A DNA stretch of 64,000 nucleotides from Micropruina glycogenica (GCF_900289045.1 NZ_LT985188.1:372001-436000); one strand, 5' to 3'. Positions 1-9,677 are shown, counted from the stretch's first letter. The notes: generated by a model not told the origin, from the sequence alone. Translations and numbers: made by a program.

Positions 1-3000
1 CGAGATGATACCGTCGGCCTTCGCGGCCAGGTCTTTCATCGCCGGTGGCGGATCGAACTTGCCCCCGGTACGGCGCAGGGCTGCGACCACGGGCTGCTGG
101 TAGCGCTCGATCAACCACAGTGCCAGCTTCTTGACGTGATGCGAACGCGGGCCGATCCCGAGGCTCTCCCACTGGTACTGGGCCGAATAGAGCGGCATCA
201 GGAAGAACTGGACGATTCCGGGCAGAACCGCCTCACAACCCTCGGCCTCGACCACGTCGACGACGTGATTGTTGGCGTCTGGGTGGAACTTGACCAGGAT
301 CTCGCCCACGATGCCGACCCGGGGTTTGCGGGGCACCTGCTGCAACGGCAACTCGTCGAAAGCCGCCACGATCCGCTTGATCAGCCCGAGGTAGCCAAGG
401 TTGCGACCCAGCGTCGGACTGTAGCCCCCGTACTGCAGAAACTCCTGGCAGACGGCGTCCCAGCGGTCGTAGAGCGCCTTCGCGGCACCCGGCTCGACCT
501 CGTAGGGCCGAACCCGCAGCAGCACGGTCTGCAACAGATCGCCCAGCACCAGCGCCTGGATCGCCGGGTGCAGCAAGCCGGGCGTGATCGAGAACCCGGG
601 GTTCGCCTCCAGGCCCTGCACGCTGATCGCGAGCACCGGCACCTGGGGGTACCCGGCGTCGGCCAGCGCCTTGCGCAGCAGTCCGACGTAGTTGGTGGCG
701 CGGCACATGCCGCCGGTCTGCGTGATGGCGACGGACGTCCGGTGGGGGTCGGCCTCGCCGGATCGGATCTTGTTGACCAGTTGGCCGACCACCATGATCG
801 CCGGGAAGCAGGCGTCGTTGTTGACGTACTTCAGCCCGACCTCGATGTCGTCGGCGCTCGCCTTCTCGAGCAACCGCATGCGCAACCCGAGCTTGCGGAA
901 CACCGGCATCAGCAGCCGGAAATGCACCGGTGCCATCTGGGGCGCGTAGATGGTGTGGGTGTCGCGCGCGTGCTCGTCGAACAACACCCGTTCGCCCAGG
1001 GCGCCGTAGGTGCTCACGGTCGCCGAGCCGCGGCGCTCGGCGGCCGCCGCCTTCATCGACCGCAGCCGAATGGTGGCCGCACCCAGATTCGAGACCTCGT
1101 CGATCTTCAGCAGGGTGTACATGTCGCCGGCCTGTTCGAGGATCTCTTGCACCTGATCGGTGGTGATCGCATCGACCCCGCAGCCGAACGAGTTCAACTG
1201 CACAAGATGCAGGTCGGGCTGCCGGGCCACCGTGGCGGCGGCTTCGTAGAGCCGGGTGTGGTAGGCCCACTGGTCGCGGACCCGGATCGGCCGGGCGAGC
1301 CGGGTGGCCTCGGGTGCCACGATAGAGTCCTCGGTCAGGACGCCCATTCCCAGTCCGTTGATCAGGCTCGGCACGCCGTGGTTGACCTCCGGGTCGACGT
1401 GGTAGGGACGGCCGGCGAGCACGATGCCCTTCAGCCCGTGCTCGGCGAGGTAGGCCAGGGCGCGCTCGCCCTCGGCGCGAATGTCGGCCTTGAACCGGGC
1501 GTCCTCGGCGTAGCCGGCCTCGACCGCGGCTGTCGCTTCGTCGATCGTGACGTTCCAGTCGGCGAACACCTCGACCAACCGCTCGGCCAGTTTGACCGGC
1601 TGGTCGAGGTTGAGCAGCGGCGCCATGAACCGCACGCCCGGTTCGTGCAGCCGGGTCAGGTTGCGTTGCAGCACCTGTGGGTAGAAGGCGACGATCGGGC
1701 AGTTGAAGTGGTTGTCGGCGGCGTCCACCTGTTTGGCCTCCAGTGGCACGCACGGGTAGAAGATGGTGCGGATCCCCCGATCGAGCAGGTTCTCGATGTG
1801 GCCGTGGGCCAGCTTGGCCGGGTAGCAGGCGTTCTCGGACGGGATCGACTCCATGCCGCGTTCGAACACCTCGTGGCTGGACCGCCCCGAGATCGTCACC
1901 CGAAAGCCGAGGCTGGTCAGAATCGTGAACCAGAGCGGGTAGTTCTCGTACATGTTGAGCACCCGAGGAATGCCGATCTGACCCCGAAACGCCTTGTCAT
2001 CGGTGAGCCGGCGATACCCGAACAGGCGCCGGTACTTGTAGTCGAACAGGTTCGGCAGTTCCGACTTGGCGGGTACCCGCTCGGTGCTGGCGCCGCGCTC
2101 GCACCGATTGCCGCTGACGTGCCGGCTGCCGTCGCCGAAAGTCGAGATGGTCAGCTGGCAATGGTTCTGGCAGAGCCGGCAGGTGTCCAGCCGGGTCTGC
2201 ACTGTGAAGTCGTCCAGTTCGGCTGCGGCCAGTGCCTGCGACCGCTCGCCTTCGTGCCAGTTGCGCTGGGCGGTCAGCGCCGCACCGAAGGCGCCCATCA
2301 GGCCGGCGATGTTGGGACGGACGACGCGGGCGCCGGTCTGCAGTTCGAACGCCCGGAGCACCGCGTCGTTGAGGAAGGTTCCGCCCTGCACCACCACGGT
2401 GTCGCCCAGTTGCTCGACATCCTTGAGCTTGATCACCTTGTAGAGGGCGTTGCGGATCACCGAGTACGACAGCCCCGCGGCGATGTCGCCCACGGTGGCG
2501 CCCTCGCGTTGCGCCTGCTTGACCGACGAGTTCATGAACACCGTGCAGCGGGTGCCCAGGTCGACCGGAGCCGACGACTGCAGGGCACTGGCAGCGAACT
2601 CGGTGATGTCGAGGCTGAGTGACGCGGCGAACGTCTGCAGAAACGACCCGCAGCCCGACGAGCAGGCCTCGTTGACCGCGATCGAGTCGACCGCGCCGTT
2701 GCGGATGCGCAGGTACTTCATGTCCTGGCCGCCGATGTCGATCACCGAGGTCACCCCGGGGCAGACCCGTTCGGCGGCCCGGTAGTGCGCCATGGTCTCG
2801 ATCTCGCCGTCGTCCAGCCGCAGGGCGGCCCTGACCAGGCCTTCGCCGTAGCCGGTCACGCACGCACGGGCCAGATACGCGTCGTCGGGCAGCGCAGCGA
2901 GCACCGACCGCAGAATGCTGATCGACACCTGAACCGGATCGTTGCTGCCCTGGTAATGGCTGAAGACGATGTCGCCGGAGGTGTCGACCAGAACGGCTTT

Positions 3001-3978
3001 CACGGTGGTCGATCCGGCGTCGATGCCGAGGAAGAGCGGCCCGGACGCCGTCGCCAACTCGCCGCGAGGCACGCCGGCGAGCCGATGTCGGTCGTCGAAC
3101 TCGGCCCGCTCGGCCGGGTCGTTGAACAGCGGACGAAGGCGATTGCTGCCCAGCGGAATGACGACCCGCGGACGGAGCCGGCTCAGCAGATCGTCCACGG
3201 AACTCCGCGACGATCCGCCGGCCAGCAGGGCCGCTCCGATCGCGACGAACAGGTGTGCGTCCGCGGGGCAGCTGAACGAGGTGACCTGATCGGTGAGCGC
3301 GCGTTGGTAGGCCTCGCGAAGTTGGGGCAGAAAGTGCAGCGGGCCGCCGAGAAACACCACGTTGCCCCGAACCGGGTGGCCGCAGGCCAGGCCGGCGATG
3401 GTCTGGGTCGCGACCGCGGCGAACACCGAGGCGGCCAGGTCGGTGTGCGCCGCACCCTGGTTCAGCAACGGTTGCAGGTCGGATTTGGCGAAGACCCCGC
3501 AGCGCGACGCGATCGGGTAGAGATGCCGATAGCGGGCCGCCAGTTCGTCCAGCCCCTGGGCGTCGGTGTGCAACAGGCTCGCCATCTGGTCGATGAAGGC
3601 TCCGGTGCCGCCGGCGCAGGTGCCGTTCATGCGCTGCTCGACCACGGGCCGCAGAAAGGTGATCTTCGCGTCCTCGCCGCCGAGTTCGATGACCACGTCC
3701 GCGTCGGGCACCAGGCGTTCGACGGCCGCGGTGGAGGCCATCACCTCTTGGACGAACGGCACGCCGATCACCTCGGCGACCCCCAGACCCGCGGAGCCGG
3801 TGACCGCGCACTCGAACTGTCCGTCCGGCAACGCCTGAGCCACCTCGCTCAGCAACTCGCGCAGCGCCCCGCGCGCGTCCGCATGGTGCCGCCGGTAGGC
3901 ACTGAACAGCACCGTCGTGCCTTGCAGCACCACGCCCTTGACCGTCGTCGAGCCGATGTCCAGGCCGAGGGTTGCCAT
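1..3978 (-). CDS. 2-hydroxyacyl-CoA dehydratase activase-like giant protein (BadF/HgdC type), 3' end missing
   Basis: The frame is open from an ATG at 3978 to the left edge, giving at least 1326 residues without a stop. Two ASKHA ATPase modules lie in tandem: the first begins with LGLDIGSTTVKG and has a TCAGGTG cysteine loop, and the second begins LFLGIDAGSTTVKA (about residue 315) with NEACSSGCGS. The paired cysteines normally hold a [4Fe-4S] cluster at the dimer interface of dehydratase activators. About residue 600 onward there is DTCRLCQNHCQ and then a long HgdB/DUF2229-like region. Known relatives drive an electron into 2-hydroxyacyl-CoA dehydratases using ATP; the exact substrate here is unknown. 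A strong AGGAGG site precedes the start. It is divergent from a TetR gene with a shared operator, so it is probably repressed by it. No separate dehydratase subunits are visible in the window. Confidence 0.85.
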   Translation of the reverse strand, partial: MATLGLDIGSTTVKGVVLQGTTVLFSAYRRHHADARGALRELLSEVAQALPDGQFECAVTGSAGLGVAEVIGVPFVQEVMASTAAVERLVPDADVVIELGGEDAKITFLRPVVEQRMNGTCAGGTGAFIDQMASLLHTDAQGLDELAARYRHLYPIASRCGVFAKSDLQPLLNQGAAHTDLAASVFAAVATQTIAGLACGHPVRGNVVFLGGPLHFLPQLREAYQRALTDQVTSFSCPADAHLFVAIGAALLAGGSSRSSVDDLLSRLRPRVVIPLGSNRLRPLFNDPAERAEFDDRHRLAGVPRGELATASGPLFLGIDAGSTTVKAVLVDTSGDIVFSHYQGSNDPVQVSISILRSVLAALPDDAYLARACVTGYGEGLVRAALRLDDGEIETMAHYRAAERVCPGVTSVIDIGGQDMKYLRIRNGAVDSIAVNEACSSGCGSFLQTFAASLSLDITEFAASALQSSAPVDLGTRCTVFMNSSVKQAQREGATVGDIAAGLSYSVIRNALYKVIKLKDVEQLGDTVVVQGGTFLNDAVLRAFELQTGARVVRPNIAGLMGAFGAALTAQRNWHEGERSQALAAAELDDFTVQTRLDTCRLCQNHCQLTISTFGDGSRHVSGNRCERGASTERVPAKSELPNLFDYKYRRLFGYRRLTDDKAFRGQIGIPRVLNMYENYPLWFTILTSLGFRVTISGRSSHEVFERGMESIPSENACYPAKLAHGHIENLLDRGIRTIFYPCVPLEAKQVDAADNHFNCPIVAFYPQVLQRNLTRLHEPGVRFMAPLLNLDQPVKLAERLVEVFADWNVTIDEATAAVEAGYAEDARFKADIRAEGERALAYLAEHGLKGIVLAGRPYHVDPEVNHGVPSLINGLGMGVLTEDSIVAPEATRLARPIRVRDQWAYHTRLYEAAATVARQPDLHLVQLNSFGCGVDAITTDQVQEILEQAGDMYTLLKIDEVSNLGAATIRLRSMKAAAAERRGSATVSTYGALGERVLFDEHARDTHTIYAPQMAPVHFRLLMPVFRKLGLRMRLLEKASADDIEVGLKYVNNDACFPAIMVVGQLVNKIRSGEADPHRTSVAITQTGGMCRATNYVGLLRKALADAGYPQVPVLAISVQGLEANPGFSITPGLLHPAIQALVLGDLLQTVLLRVRPYEVEPGAAKALYDRWDAVCQEFLQYGGYSPTLGRNLGYLGLIKRIVAAFDELPLQQVPRKPRVGIVGEILVKFHPDANNHVVDVVEAEGCEAVLPGIVQFFLMPLYSAQYQWESLGIGPRSHHVKKLALWLIERYQQPVVAALRRTGGKFDPPPAMKDLAAKADGIIS

Positions 3979-3988
3979 GTCGCCTCCT

Positions 3989-4006
3989 ACAGAACGATCG
4001 TTCTGT
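3989..4006. promoter_or_regulatory. Perfect 18-bp palindrome, probable TetR operator
   Basis: ACAGAACGATCGTTCTGT is identical to its reverse complement. It lies just upstream of the activase ribosome binding site and about 50 bp before the divergent TetR start, the usual place for a TetR autoregulatory operator. Binding by this TetR is inferred. Confidence 0.65.
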
Positions 4007-4046
4007 CGGTTCCACGCTAGCGGCCGTACCGCTGCGGCACGCCCGA

Positions 4047-4058
4047 TACGCTGAACTC
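4047..4058 (+). promoter_or_regulatory. -10 element of leaderless tetR-family gene
   Basis: TACGCT (4047-4052) fits TANNNT and is followed by six bases and then the GTG at 4059. The transcript would therefore begin at the start codon. This supports the GTG over the longer upstream reading. Confidence 0.45.
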
Positions 4059-4667
4059 GTGGAGGGGCGGCAGCGACGGCAGCCCGGCGCACGCTCGGCG
4101 ATCATCGCGGCGGCGGCGGAGCTGATCGCGGTGAACGGAGTCGCGGGCACCTCTATTTCGGAAGTGGTGGCCAGGTCGGCAACGTCAGCCGGCGCCATCT
4201 ACCACCACTTCGGCAGCAAGGAACGTCTGGTGCTCGAGGTGGGGCGCAGCGCCATGGCCGTGCCTTTGCACCTGATCCTGAACACGGCCGCCGATCTCTC
4301 GCCGCACGAGTTGCTGAATGCGGCCGTGACGCAGGTGGCGAAGGACGCCCACACTCCGGCCCTGCTGCTGCAGATCTGGGCGGGAGCCCAGTCCGACCCG
4401 GCCCTGAAGCAGCTGGTGACCGTCGAGCTCGACACGTTGCGGGCCGGTTTGCGGACCCTGGTCGCACCGTGGTGCCGGGCGAACAGCCCGGCCATCGACC
4501 CCGAGGACCTGGTGGGTGTGCTCATCGGTCTGGTGGCGGGCTACGCGGTGCAGCGGGCCCTGCTGCCCGGTGAGGGCCCGGCCGGTTACCTGCCGATGGC
4601 CGTGGGATTGCTGCAGGCTGCGATGGTCACCGACGGCAGGCCGGCGCCCGCACCGAGGCTCAGTTGA
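4059..4667 (+). CDS. TetR-family transcriptional regulator
   Basis: This 202-residue protein starts at a GTG that matches a leaderless promoter. The N-terminal TetR helix-turn-helix is clear: a first helix around ARSAIIAAAAELIAVNGVAG, then TSISEVVARSATSAGAIYHHFGSKERLVLEV. The C-terminal ligand domain (about 65-200) carries no recognised signature; its middle looks like TetR_C domains that bind acyl-CoA or hydrophobic ligands, but that is not diagnostic. It is divergent from the dehydratase-activase gene and shares an 18-bp palindrome with it, so it probably represses that gene and itself. Its 3' end overlaps the convergent korB stop by 8 bp. Confidence 0.88.
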   Translation: MEGRQRRQPGARSAIIAAAAELIAVNGVAGTSISEVVARSATSAGAIYHHFGSKERLVLEVGRSAMAVPLHLILNTAADLSPHELLNAAVTQVAKDAHTPALLLQIWAGAQSDPALKQLVTVELDTLRAGLRTLVAPWCRANSPAIDPEDLVGVLIGLVAGYAVQRALLPGEGPAGYLPMAVGLLQAAMVTDGRPAPAPRLS

Positions 4668-5706
4668 CCGTCCAGGTGTCGCTGCCGTTGATCAGGCCCT
4701 GCAGAGCGCTCATGCGCTCGCCGGGTTGGGGCATGGTGATCTGGTCGCGCACCTGATCGTCGAAGCTCGGACGCTCCACCTGCCGGAAGATGCCGATGGG
4801 GGACTGCTGCAGCACACCGGTGTCGGTGAGTCGTGACAGTGAGAACGCCGGTGACGGGTCGGCTGCGTGCGCGTCGTGCACCACCACCTGGGCGGGGTCG
4901 GCGTCGGCGGTGTCGATCACCGACAGGGTGCCGTCCAGCGCGCGCACCACAGACTTCGAGCCGTCGGGGCCGAAGGTGATCGGCTCGCCGTCCACCAAAC
5001 GAATCACGCCCGGCGCCTTGGGGCCCTTGAGGTCGATGAACGCGTCGTCGTTGAAGATCGGGCAGTTCTGGTAGATCTCGACCAGCGCCGCGCCCCGGTG
5101 CCCGACCGCGGCGGTGAGCACCTCGGTGAGGTGCGCCCGGTCGGAGTCGATGGTGCGCGCCACGAAACTCGCCTCGGCGCCCAGCGCCAGCGAGATCGGG
5201 TTGAACGGGTGGTCCACCGAGCCGACCGGCGTCGACTTGGTGACCTTGCCCAGCTCGGACGTCGGTGAGTACTGGCCCTTGGTCAGCCCGTAGATGCGGT
5301 TGTTGAACAGCAGAATGGTGATGTTCACGTTGCGCCGCAGGGCGTGGATCAGGTGATTGCCGCCGATGCTCAGCGCGTCGCCGTCACCGGTGATCACCCA
5401 CACCGCCAGGTCGGAACGCGCCGTCGCCACCCCGGTCGCGATCGCCGGCGCGCGGCCGTGGATCGAGTGCATGCCGTACGAATCGACGTAATAGGGAAAC
5501 CGTGACGAGCAGCCGATGCCCGACACGATCACGGTGTTCTCGCGCTTGATGCCCAGTTGCGGCATCAGCCCCTGAAACGCGGCGAGCACGGCGTAGTCGC
5601 CGCAACCGGGGCACCAACGCACCTCCTGGTCGCTGGTGAAGTCCTTGCGGTTCAGCGGGGTGAGCGACAGCGGCACCCCGGCCAGGCCGGGAGCGGTGGC
5701 GGTCAT
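4660..5706 (-). CDS. korB: 2-oxoglutarate:ferredoxin oxidoreductase, beta subunit
   Basis: The 348-aa protein carries the thiamine-diphosphate half of the enzyme: WCPGCGDYAVL near residue 32 and the TPP/Mg motif starting GDGDALSIGGNH and ending in NN. Together with KorA it oxidatively decarboxylates 2-oxoglutarate to succinyl-CoA and reduces ferredoxin in the cytoplasm. The start ATG overlaps the korA stop by 4 bp (ATGA), so the two are translationally coupled. Length and motifs match actinobacterial KorB, which many members of the phylum use as an alternative to, or alongside, the dehydrogenase complex. Other 2-oxoacid substrates cannot be excluded from sequence. Confidence 0.93.
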   Translation of the reverse strand: MTATAPGLAGVPLSLTPLNRKDFTSDQEVRWCPGCGDYAVLAAFQGLMPQLGIKRENTVIVSGIGCSSRFPYYVDSYGMHSIHGRAPAIATGVATARSDLAVWVITGDGDALSIGGNHLIHALRRNVNITILLFNNRIYGLTKGQYSPTSELGKVTKSTPVGSVDHPFNPISLALGAEASFVARTIDSDRAHLTEVLTAAVGHRGAALVEIYQNCPIFNDDAFIDLKGPKAPGVIRLVDGEPITFGPDGSKSVVRALDGTLSVIDTADADPAQVVVHDAHAADPSPAFSLSRLTDTGVLQQSPIGIFRQVERPSFDDQVRDQITMPQPGERMSALQGLINGSDTWTVN

Positions 5707-7652
5707 CGGCCCTCCTTCGGGTCGTTGGGGGTCTTCTCGTCGATGACGTCGATCAGGTCTTCGGCCAGCTCCGACAACGAGATCGGCAGCCCGCGCACCC
5801 GCGAATAGCTTTCGCAGTCGACCAGGTACTTCGCGCGCAGAATCATCGCCAACTGGCCCAGGTTCATCTCGGGCACGATCACCCGGTCGTAGCGGCGCAG
5901 AATGTCGCCCAGGTCGGCCGGCAACGGGTTCAGGTGGCGCAGGTGCAGGGTGGCCACCGCGCGTCCGCTCAGCCGCACCCGGCGGGCGGCCGCCGAGATC
6001 GGTCCGTAGCTGGAGCCCCAGCCCACCACCAGCACCTTGGCCCGCCCCGACGGGTCTTCGACCACCAGCGGCGGCAGGTCGTCGGCGATGCCGTCGATCT
6101 TCGCCTGCCGCAACCGCACCATGTACTCGTGGTTGTCGGGGTCGTAGCTGACGTTGCCGGTGCCGGCCGCCTTCTCGATGCCGCCGATGCGGTGCTCCAG
6201 ACCCGGCGTGCCCGGAATCGCCAGCGGCCTGGCTAGCTTCTCGTCACGCGCGTACGGCAGGAACTCGCCCTCGGCCGGCGCTTCGGTGACGAAGCCGGGG
6301 TCGATCGCGGGCAGGTCGGCCAGGCTCGGCACCGCCCACGGCTCGGCGCCGTTGCCCAGGTAACCGTCGGACAGCAGGATCACCGGCGTGCGGTAGGTCA
6401 GCGCGATGCGCACCGCCTCGAGCGCCGTGTCGAAACAGTCGCCGGGCGACTGCGCCGCGATCACCGGCAGCGGGGCCTCGCCGTGCCGTCCATAGACGGC
6501 CTGGAACAGGTCGGCCTGCTCGGTCTTGGTGGGCATGCCGGTGGCGGGTCCGGCGCGCTGGATGTCGCAGATCACCAGCGGCAGCTCGAGCATCACCGCC
6601 AGTGAGATGGTCTCCATCTTCAGCGCCATACCGGGCCCGGACGTGCTGGTCACGCCCAGTGCGCCCGCGTACGAGGCGCCCAGGGCGGCACCCACGGCCG
6701 CGATCTCGTCTTCGGCCTGCAGGGTGATCACGCCGTGGTCTTTGGCGCGCGACAGAATATGCAGCACGTCGGACGCCGGGGTGATCGGGTAGGCGCCCAG
6801 GAACAGTTGCAGACCCGCCTTGGCGGCGCCCGCCATCAGGCCGTAGGCCAGCGCGGTGTTGCCGGTGATCTGCCGGTAGGTGCCCGACGGCATGGGGGCC
6901 GACGCGACCTGGTAGCGGGCGGTGAACACCTCGGTGGTCTCGCCGAACGCGAAGCCGGCCTTGAACGCGGCGATGTTGGCGTCGCGAATGTCGGGTTTGC
7001 CGGCGAACTTGCGGGCCAGAAAGTCGAGCGTGCCCTGCTCGGGCCGGCTGTACAGCCAGCTCAACAGGCCCAGCGCGAACATGTTCTTGGTGCGGGCGGC
7101 GTCTTTGCGGCCCAGCCTGAACGGCGCCACGGCGGCCACCGCCAGCCCGGTGAGGTCGAAACCGTGCACCTCGTAGGCCTCGAGCGTGCCGTCGGTGAGC
7201 GGGTTGTCGGTGTAGCCGAGCTTGGCCAGGTTGCGGGTGGTGAAGTCGGCGGTGTCGGCCAGAATCACCGCGCCGCGCGGCAGGTCGTGCAGGTTGGCCT
7301 TCAGGGCGGCCGGGTTCATCGCCACCAGAACGTCGGGGCGGTCGCCCGGGGTGCGAATGTCGAAGTCGGCGAAGTGCACCTGAAAGCTCGACACCCCCGC
7401 GACGGTGCCCTGCGGCGCGCGGATCTCGGCGGGAAAGTTCGGCAGCGTCGAGAAGTCGTTGCCCAACCGCGCGGTGTCTGAGGTGAACCGATCGCCGGTC
7501 AACTGCATGCCGTCACCGGAGTCGCCGGCGAAACGGATGACCACACGATCGACGCTGTGCACCTCGCCCATGCGGGCCCTCGCCCCCTTGTTGTCTGCCG
7601 AATTATCTGCCGAGCCGGTCAAGCTTAGCTGTTGGTCGAGTAGATCAGTCAT
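5703..7652 (-). CDS. korA: 2-oxoglutarate:ferredoxin oxidoreductase, fused gamma-alpha subunit
   Basis: The 649-aa protein has an N-terminal gamma domain (about 35-210, starting VIRFAGDSGDGMQLTG) followed by the alpha pyrimidine-binding domain (from about 265, AYPITPASD) and a C-terminal domain around residues 540-630. This fused order is the usual actinobacterial KorA. It works with KorB to make succinyl-CoA and reduced ferredoxin. Its start lies 8 bp inside the chelatase-like gene upstream, so korAB appears to be transcribed with the sulfate-assimilation operon. The ferredoxin-dependent sulfite reductase in that operon gives a plausible metabolic reason, although this is inference. Confidence 0.93.
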   Translation of the reverse strand: MTDLLDQQLSLTGSADNSADNKGARARMGEVHSVDRVVIRFAGDSGDGMQLTGDRFTSDTARLGNDFSTLPNFPAEIRAPQGTVAGVSSFQVHFADFDIRTPGDRPDVLVAMNPAALKANLHDLPRGAVILADTADFTTRNLAKLGYTDNPLTDGTLEAYEVHGFDLTGLAVAAVAPFRLGRKDAARTKNMFALGLLSWLYSRPEQGTLDFLARKFAGKPDIRDANIAAFKAGFAFGETTEVFTARYQVASAPMPSGTYRQITGNTALAYGLMAGAAKAGLQLFLGAYPITPASDVLHILSRAKDHGVITLQAEDEIAAVGAALGASYAGALGVTSTSGPGMALKMETISLAVMLELPLVICDIQRAGPATGMPTKTEQADLFQAVYGRHGEAPLPVIAAQSPGDCFDTALEAVRIALTYRTPVILLSDGYLGNGAEPWAVPSLADLPAIDPGFVTEAPAEGEFLPYARDEKLARPLAIPGTPGLEHRIGGIEKAAGTGNVSYDPDNHEYMVRLRQAKIDGIADDLPPLVVEDPSGRAKVLVVGWGSSYGPISAAARRVRLSGRAVATLHLRHLNPLPADLGDILRRYDRVIVPEMNLGQLAMILRAKYLVDCESYSRVRGLPISLSELAEDLIDVIDEKTPNDPKEGR

Positions 7653-8352
7653 TCACGGCTTTCGGTCGGGACACGACGAGAGATTCGGCGATCGCGCTGC
7701 GCCAGCGCTGTTCGATGAGGTCGACGAGCAGGTGATGCACGCCGACCGGACGGCTCACCGCGTCGGCTCCGGCCAACTGCAGTTCGTCGCTGAACCGGCC
7801 CGGCGCCAGCAGGTAGGCGGCCACCGCCACCCGGGCGTGGCCGGCGGCGCGCAGGGCGGCGACGGCCTCGGGCACGGTGGGTGAGGCGGCGGTGACGAAC
7901 CCCGCCAGGGCCGGACGGTCCACGGCCCTGGAAAGTTCGTTCGTCACCGCCCGCACCTCGGCGAGCGCCCGATCACGCAGTGACCCGGCACCGGCCAGCA
8001 CCACCGCGTCGAAGTCGTCCACCTCGGCGAGGCGGTCGACCACGGCGGGCAGCACGTCGGCACCGATCAGCGGGGTGGCGATGGCCCGTGAACCCGCGGC
8101 GGCGATGGCTGCCGGAATGTCGGACGTGACGTGGTAGCCGCTGGTCAGAAACACCGGCACCACGATTGCCTCGCCGAGGCGACGCAGCGTGTCGGTGAGC
8201 GTGGGGGTGTGAATGTCGACCCAGCCCAGGTGGGTCTCGACGCCGAGTCGCTCGGCCACTGCGGCGGCCAGCTGTTTGGACGTCTCGGTGCCGACCCGTG
8301 ACCGGGTGCCGTGCACGGCCAGCACCAGCGGCCGGCGATCAACCGACGGCAT
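7645..8352 (-). CDS. Sirohydrochlorin chelatase-like protein (CbiX/SirB family)
   Basis: This 235-aa protein begins LVLAVHGTRSRVGTE, the metal-binding histidine strand of the CbiX/SirB family, and repeats a related half with PALAGFVTAASPTVPEAVAALRAAG. The family inserts iron (or cobalt) into sirohydrochlorin. Here the product would be siroheme for the sulfite reductase encoded three genes upstream. The ATG at 8352 is fused to the cysN stop as TGATG. A longer upstream reading runs into cysN out of frame and is rejected. Confidence 0.85.
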   Translation of the reverse strand: MPSVDRRPLVLAVHGTRSRVGTETSKQLAAAVAERLGVETHLGWVDIHTPTLTDTLRRLGEAIVVPVFLTSGYHVTSDIPAAIAAAGSRAIATPLIGADVLPAVVDRLAEVDDFDAVVLAGAGSLRDRALAEVRAVTNELSRAVDRPALAGFVTAASPTVPEAVAALRAAGHARVAVAAYLLAPGRFSDELQLAGADAVSRPVGVHHLLVDLIEQRWRSAIAESLVVSRPKAVND

Positions 8353-9677
8353 CAGATCGACCAGTCCAGGGTCTCGGCTTCGAACTCGTCGCCACCGAGC
8401 GTGGTGCGCACCATGCCGGCTGCCAGCGTGCTGCCCATCTGCGGGTCGACCAGCAGAAACGCGCCGGTGCGCCGCGAGTCGGAGTAATTCTCGGCCACGA
8501 TCGGGGCGGCCAGCCTGATGCTCACCCGGCCGATGTCGTTCAGCGTCAACGCCTCGGCCGGCACGGGTGCCAGGGTGTCGAGGTCGAGCCGTCCCTTGAT
8601 CTCTTTGACGATGCCCTGCACGGTGCGGGTGGTGTGCTTGAGCAGCACCTTCGAACCGGGCCGCAGGGCGCGATCCGACAGCCAGCAGACCAGTCCGTCG
8701 ACGTCTTGGGTGGGGCTCGGCGCGTCGTCGGCGCCGGCGATCAGCTCGCCGCGGGTGATGTCGACCTCGTCGGCCAGCCGCAGCGTCACCGACATGGGCG
8801 CGAACGCCTCGGTCAACTCGGTGCCGGCGAAGTCGATGCCGACGACGGTGGTTTCGCGGCCGGCCGGCAGCACGCGCACCCGGTCGCCCACCCGCACCAC
8901 ACCCGAGGCGATCTGGCCGGCATAACCGCGGTATTCGGCGTATTGCGGGTCGAGCGCCGCGGCCTGCGGTCGAATGGTCAACTGCACGGGGAACCGGAAC
9001 GATTCGCTCTCGACCGGACCGCCCGCGGGCAGGTCTTCGAGCAGTTCGAGCAGGCTCGGGCCGTCGTACCACGGGGTGCGCTCGGAGCGGTCGACGATGT
9101 TGTCGCCCAGCAGCGCCGACACCGGCACCACGCGCACGTCGTCGACGCCAAGGCCCTTGGCCACCTCGGCCAGTTCGGCGGCGACGGTTTCGAAGCGGGA
9201 ATGGTCGAAGTCGACCAGGTCGATCTTGTTCACCGCGAACACCAGGTGCGGCACCCGCAGCAGCGCGGCCACGGCCAGGTGCCGGCGGGTCTGTTCGAGC
9301 ACGCCCTTGCGCACGTCGGTGAGCAGCACGAGCACGTCGGCGGTCGACGAGCCGGTGACCGTGTTGCGGGTGTACTGCACGTGTCCGGGGCAGTCGGCCA
9401 GCACGAACGTGCGCTTGGCGGTGGCGAAGTAGCGGTAGGCCACGTCGATGGTGATGCCCTGCTCACGCTCGGCGCGCAGGCCGTCGGTGAGCAACGCCAG
9501 GTCGACGATGCCCAGCCCCTTCTCACGGCTGACCCGCTCGACGGCGTCCAACTGGTCGGTGAGCACCGATTTGGAGTCGTGCAGCAGCCGGCCCACCAGG
9601 GTCGACTTGCCGTCGTCCACGCTGCCGGCGGTCGCCATGCGCAGCAGGGTGCCGCGGGTCGCAACTGCGCTGCTCAT
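8352..9677 (-). CDS. cysN: Sulfate adenylyltransferase subunit 1 (GTPase)
   Basis: The 441-aa protein is an EF-Tu-like GTPase with G1 GSVDDGKS, G3 DCPGH and G4 NKID, followed by two beta-barrel domains. CysN couples GTP hydrolysis to the CysD reaction that makes adenosine 5'-phosphosulfate from ATP and sulfate. There is no C-terminal APS-kinase domain: the protein ends soon after the third domain. The ATG at 9677 shares TGATG with the stop of the CysH-CysD fusion, so translation is coupled. Confidence 0.95.
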   Translation of the reverse strand: MSSAVATRGTLLRMATAGSVDDGKSTLVGRLLHDSKSVLTDQLDAVERVSREKGLGIVDLALLTDGLRAEREQGITIDVAYRYFATAKRTFVLADCPGHVQYTRNTVTGSSTADVLVLLTDVRKGVLEQTRRHLAVAALLRVPHLVFAVNKIDLVDFDHSRFETVAAELAEVAKGLGVDDVRVVPVSALLGDNIVDRSERTPWYDGPSLLELLEDLPAGGPVESESFRFPVQLTIRPQAAALDPQYAEYRGYAGQIASGVVRVGDRVRVLPAGRETTVVGIDFAGTELTEAFAPMSVTLRLADEVDITRGELIAGADDAPSPTQDVDGLVCWLSDRALRPGSKVLLKHTTRTVQGIVKEIKGRLDLDTLAPVPAEALTLNDIGRVSIRLAAPIVAENYSDSRRTGAFLLVDPQMGSTLAAGMVRTTLGGDEFEAETLDWSI

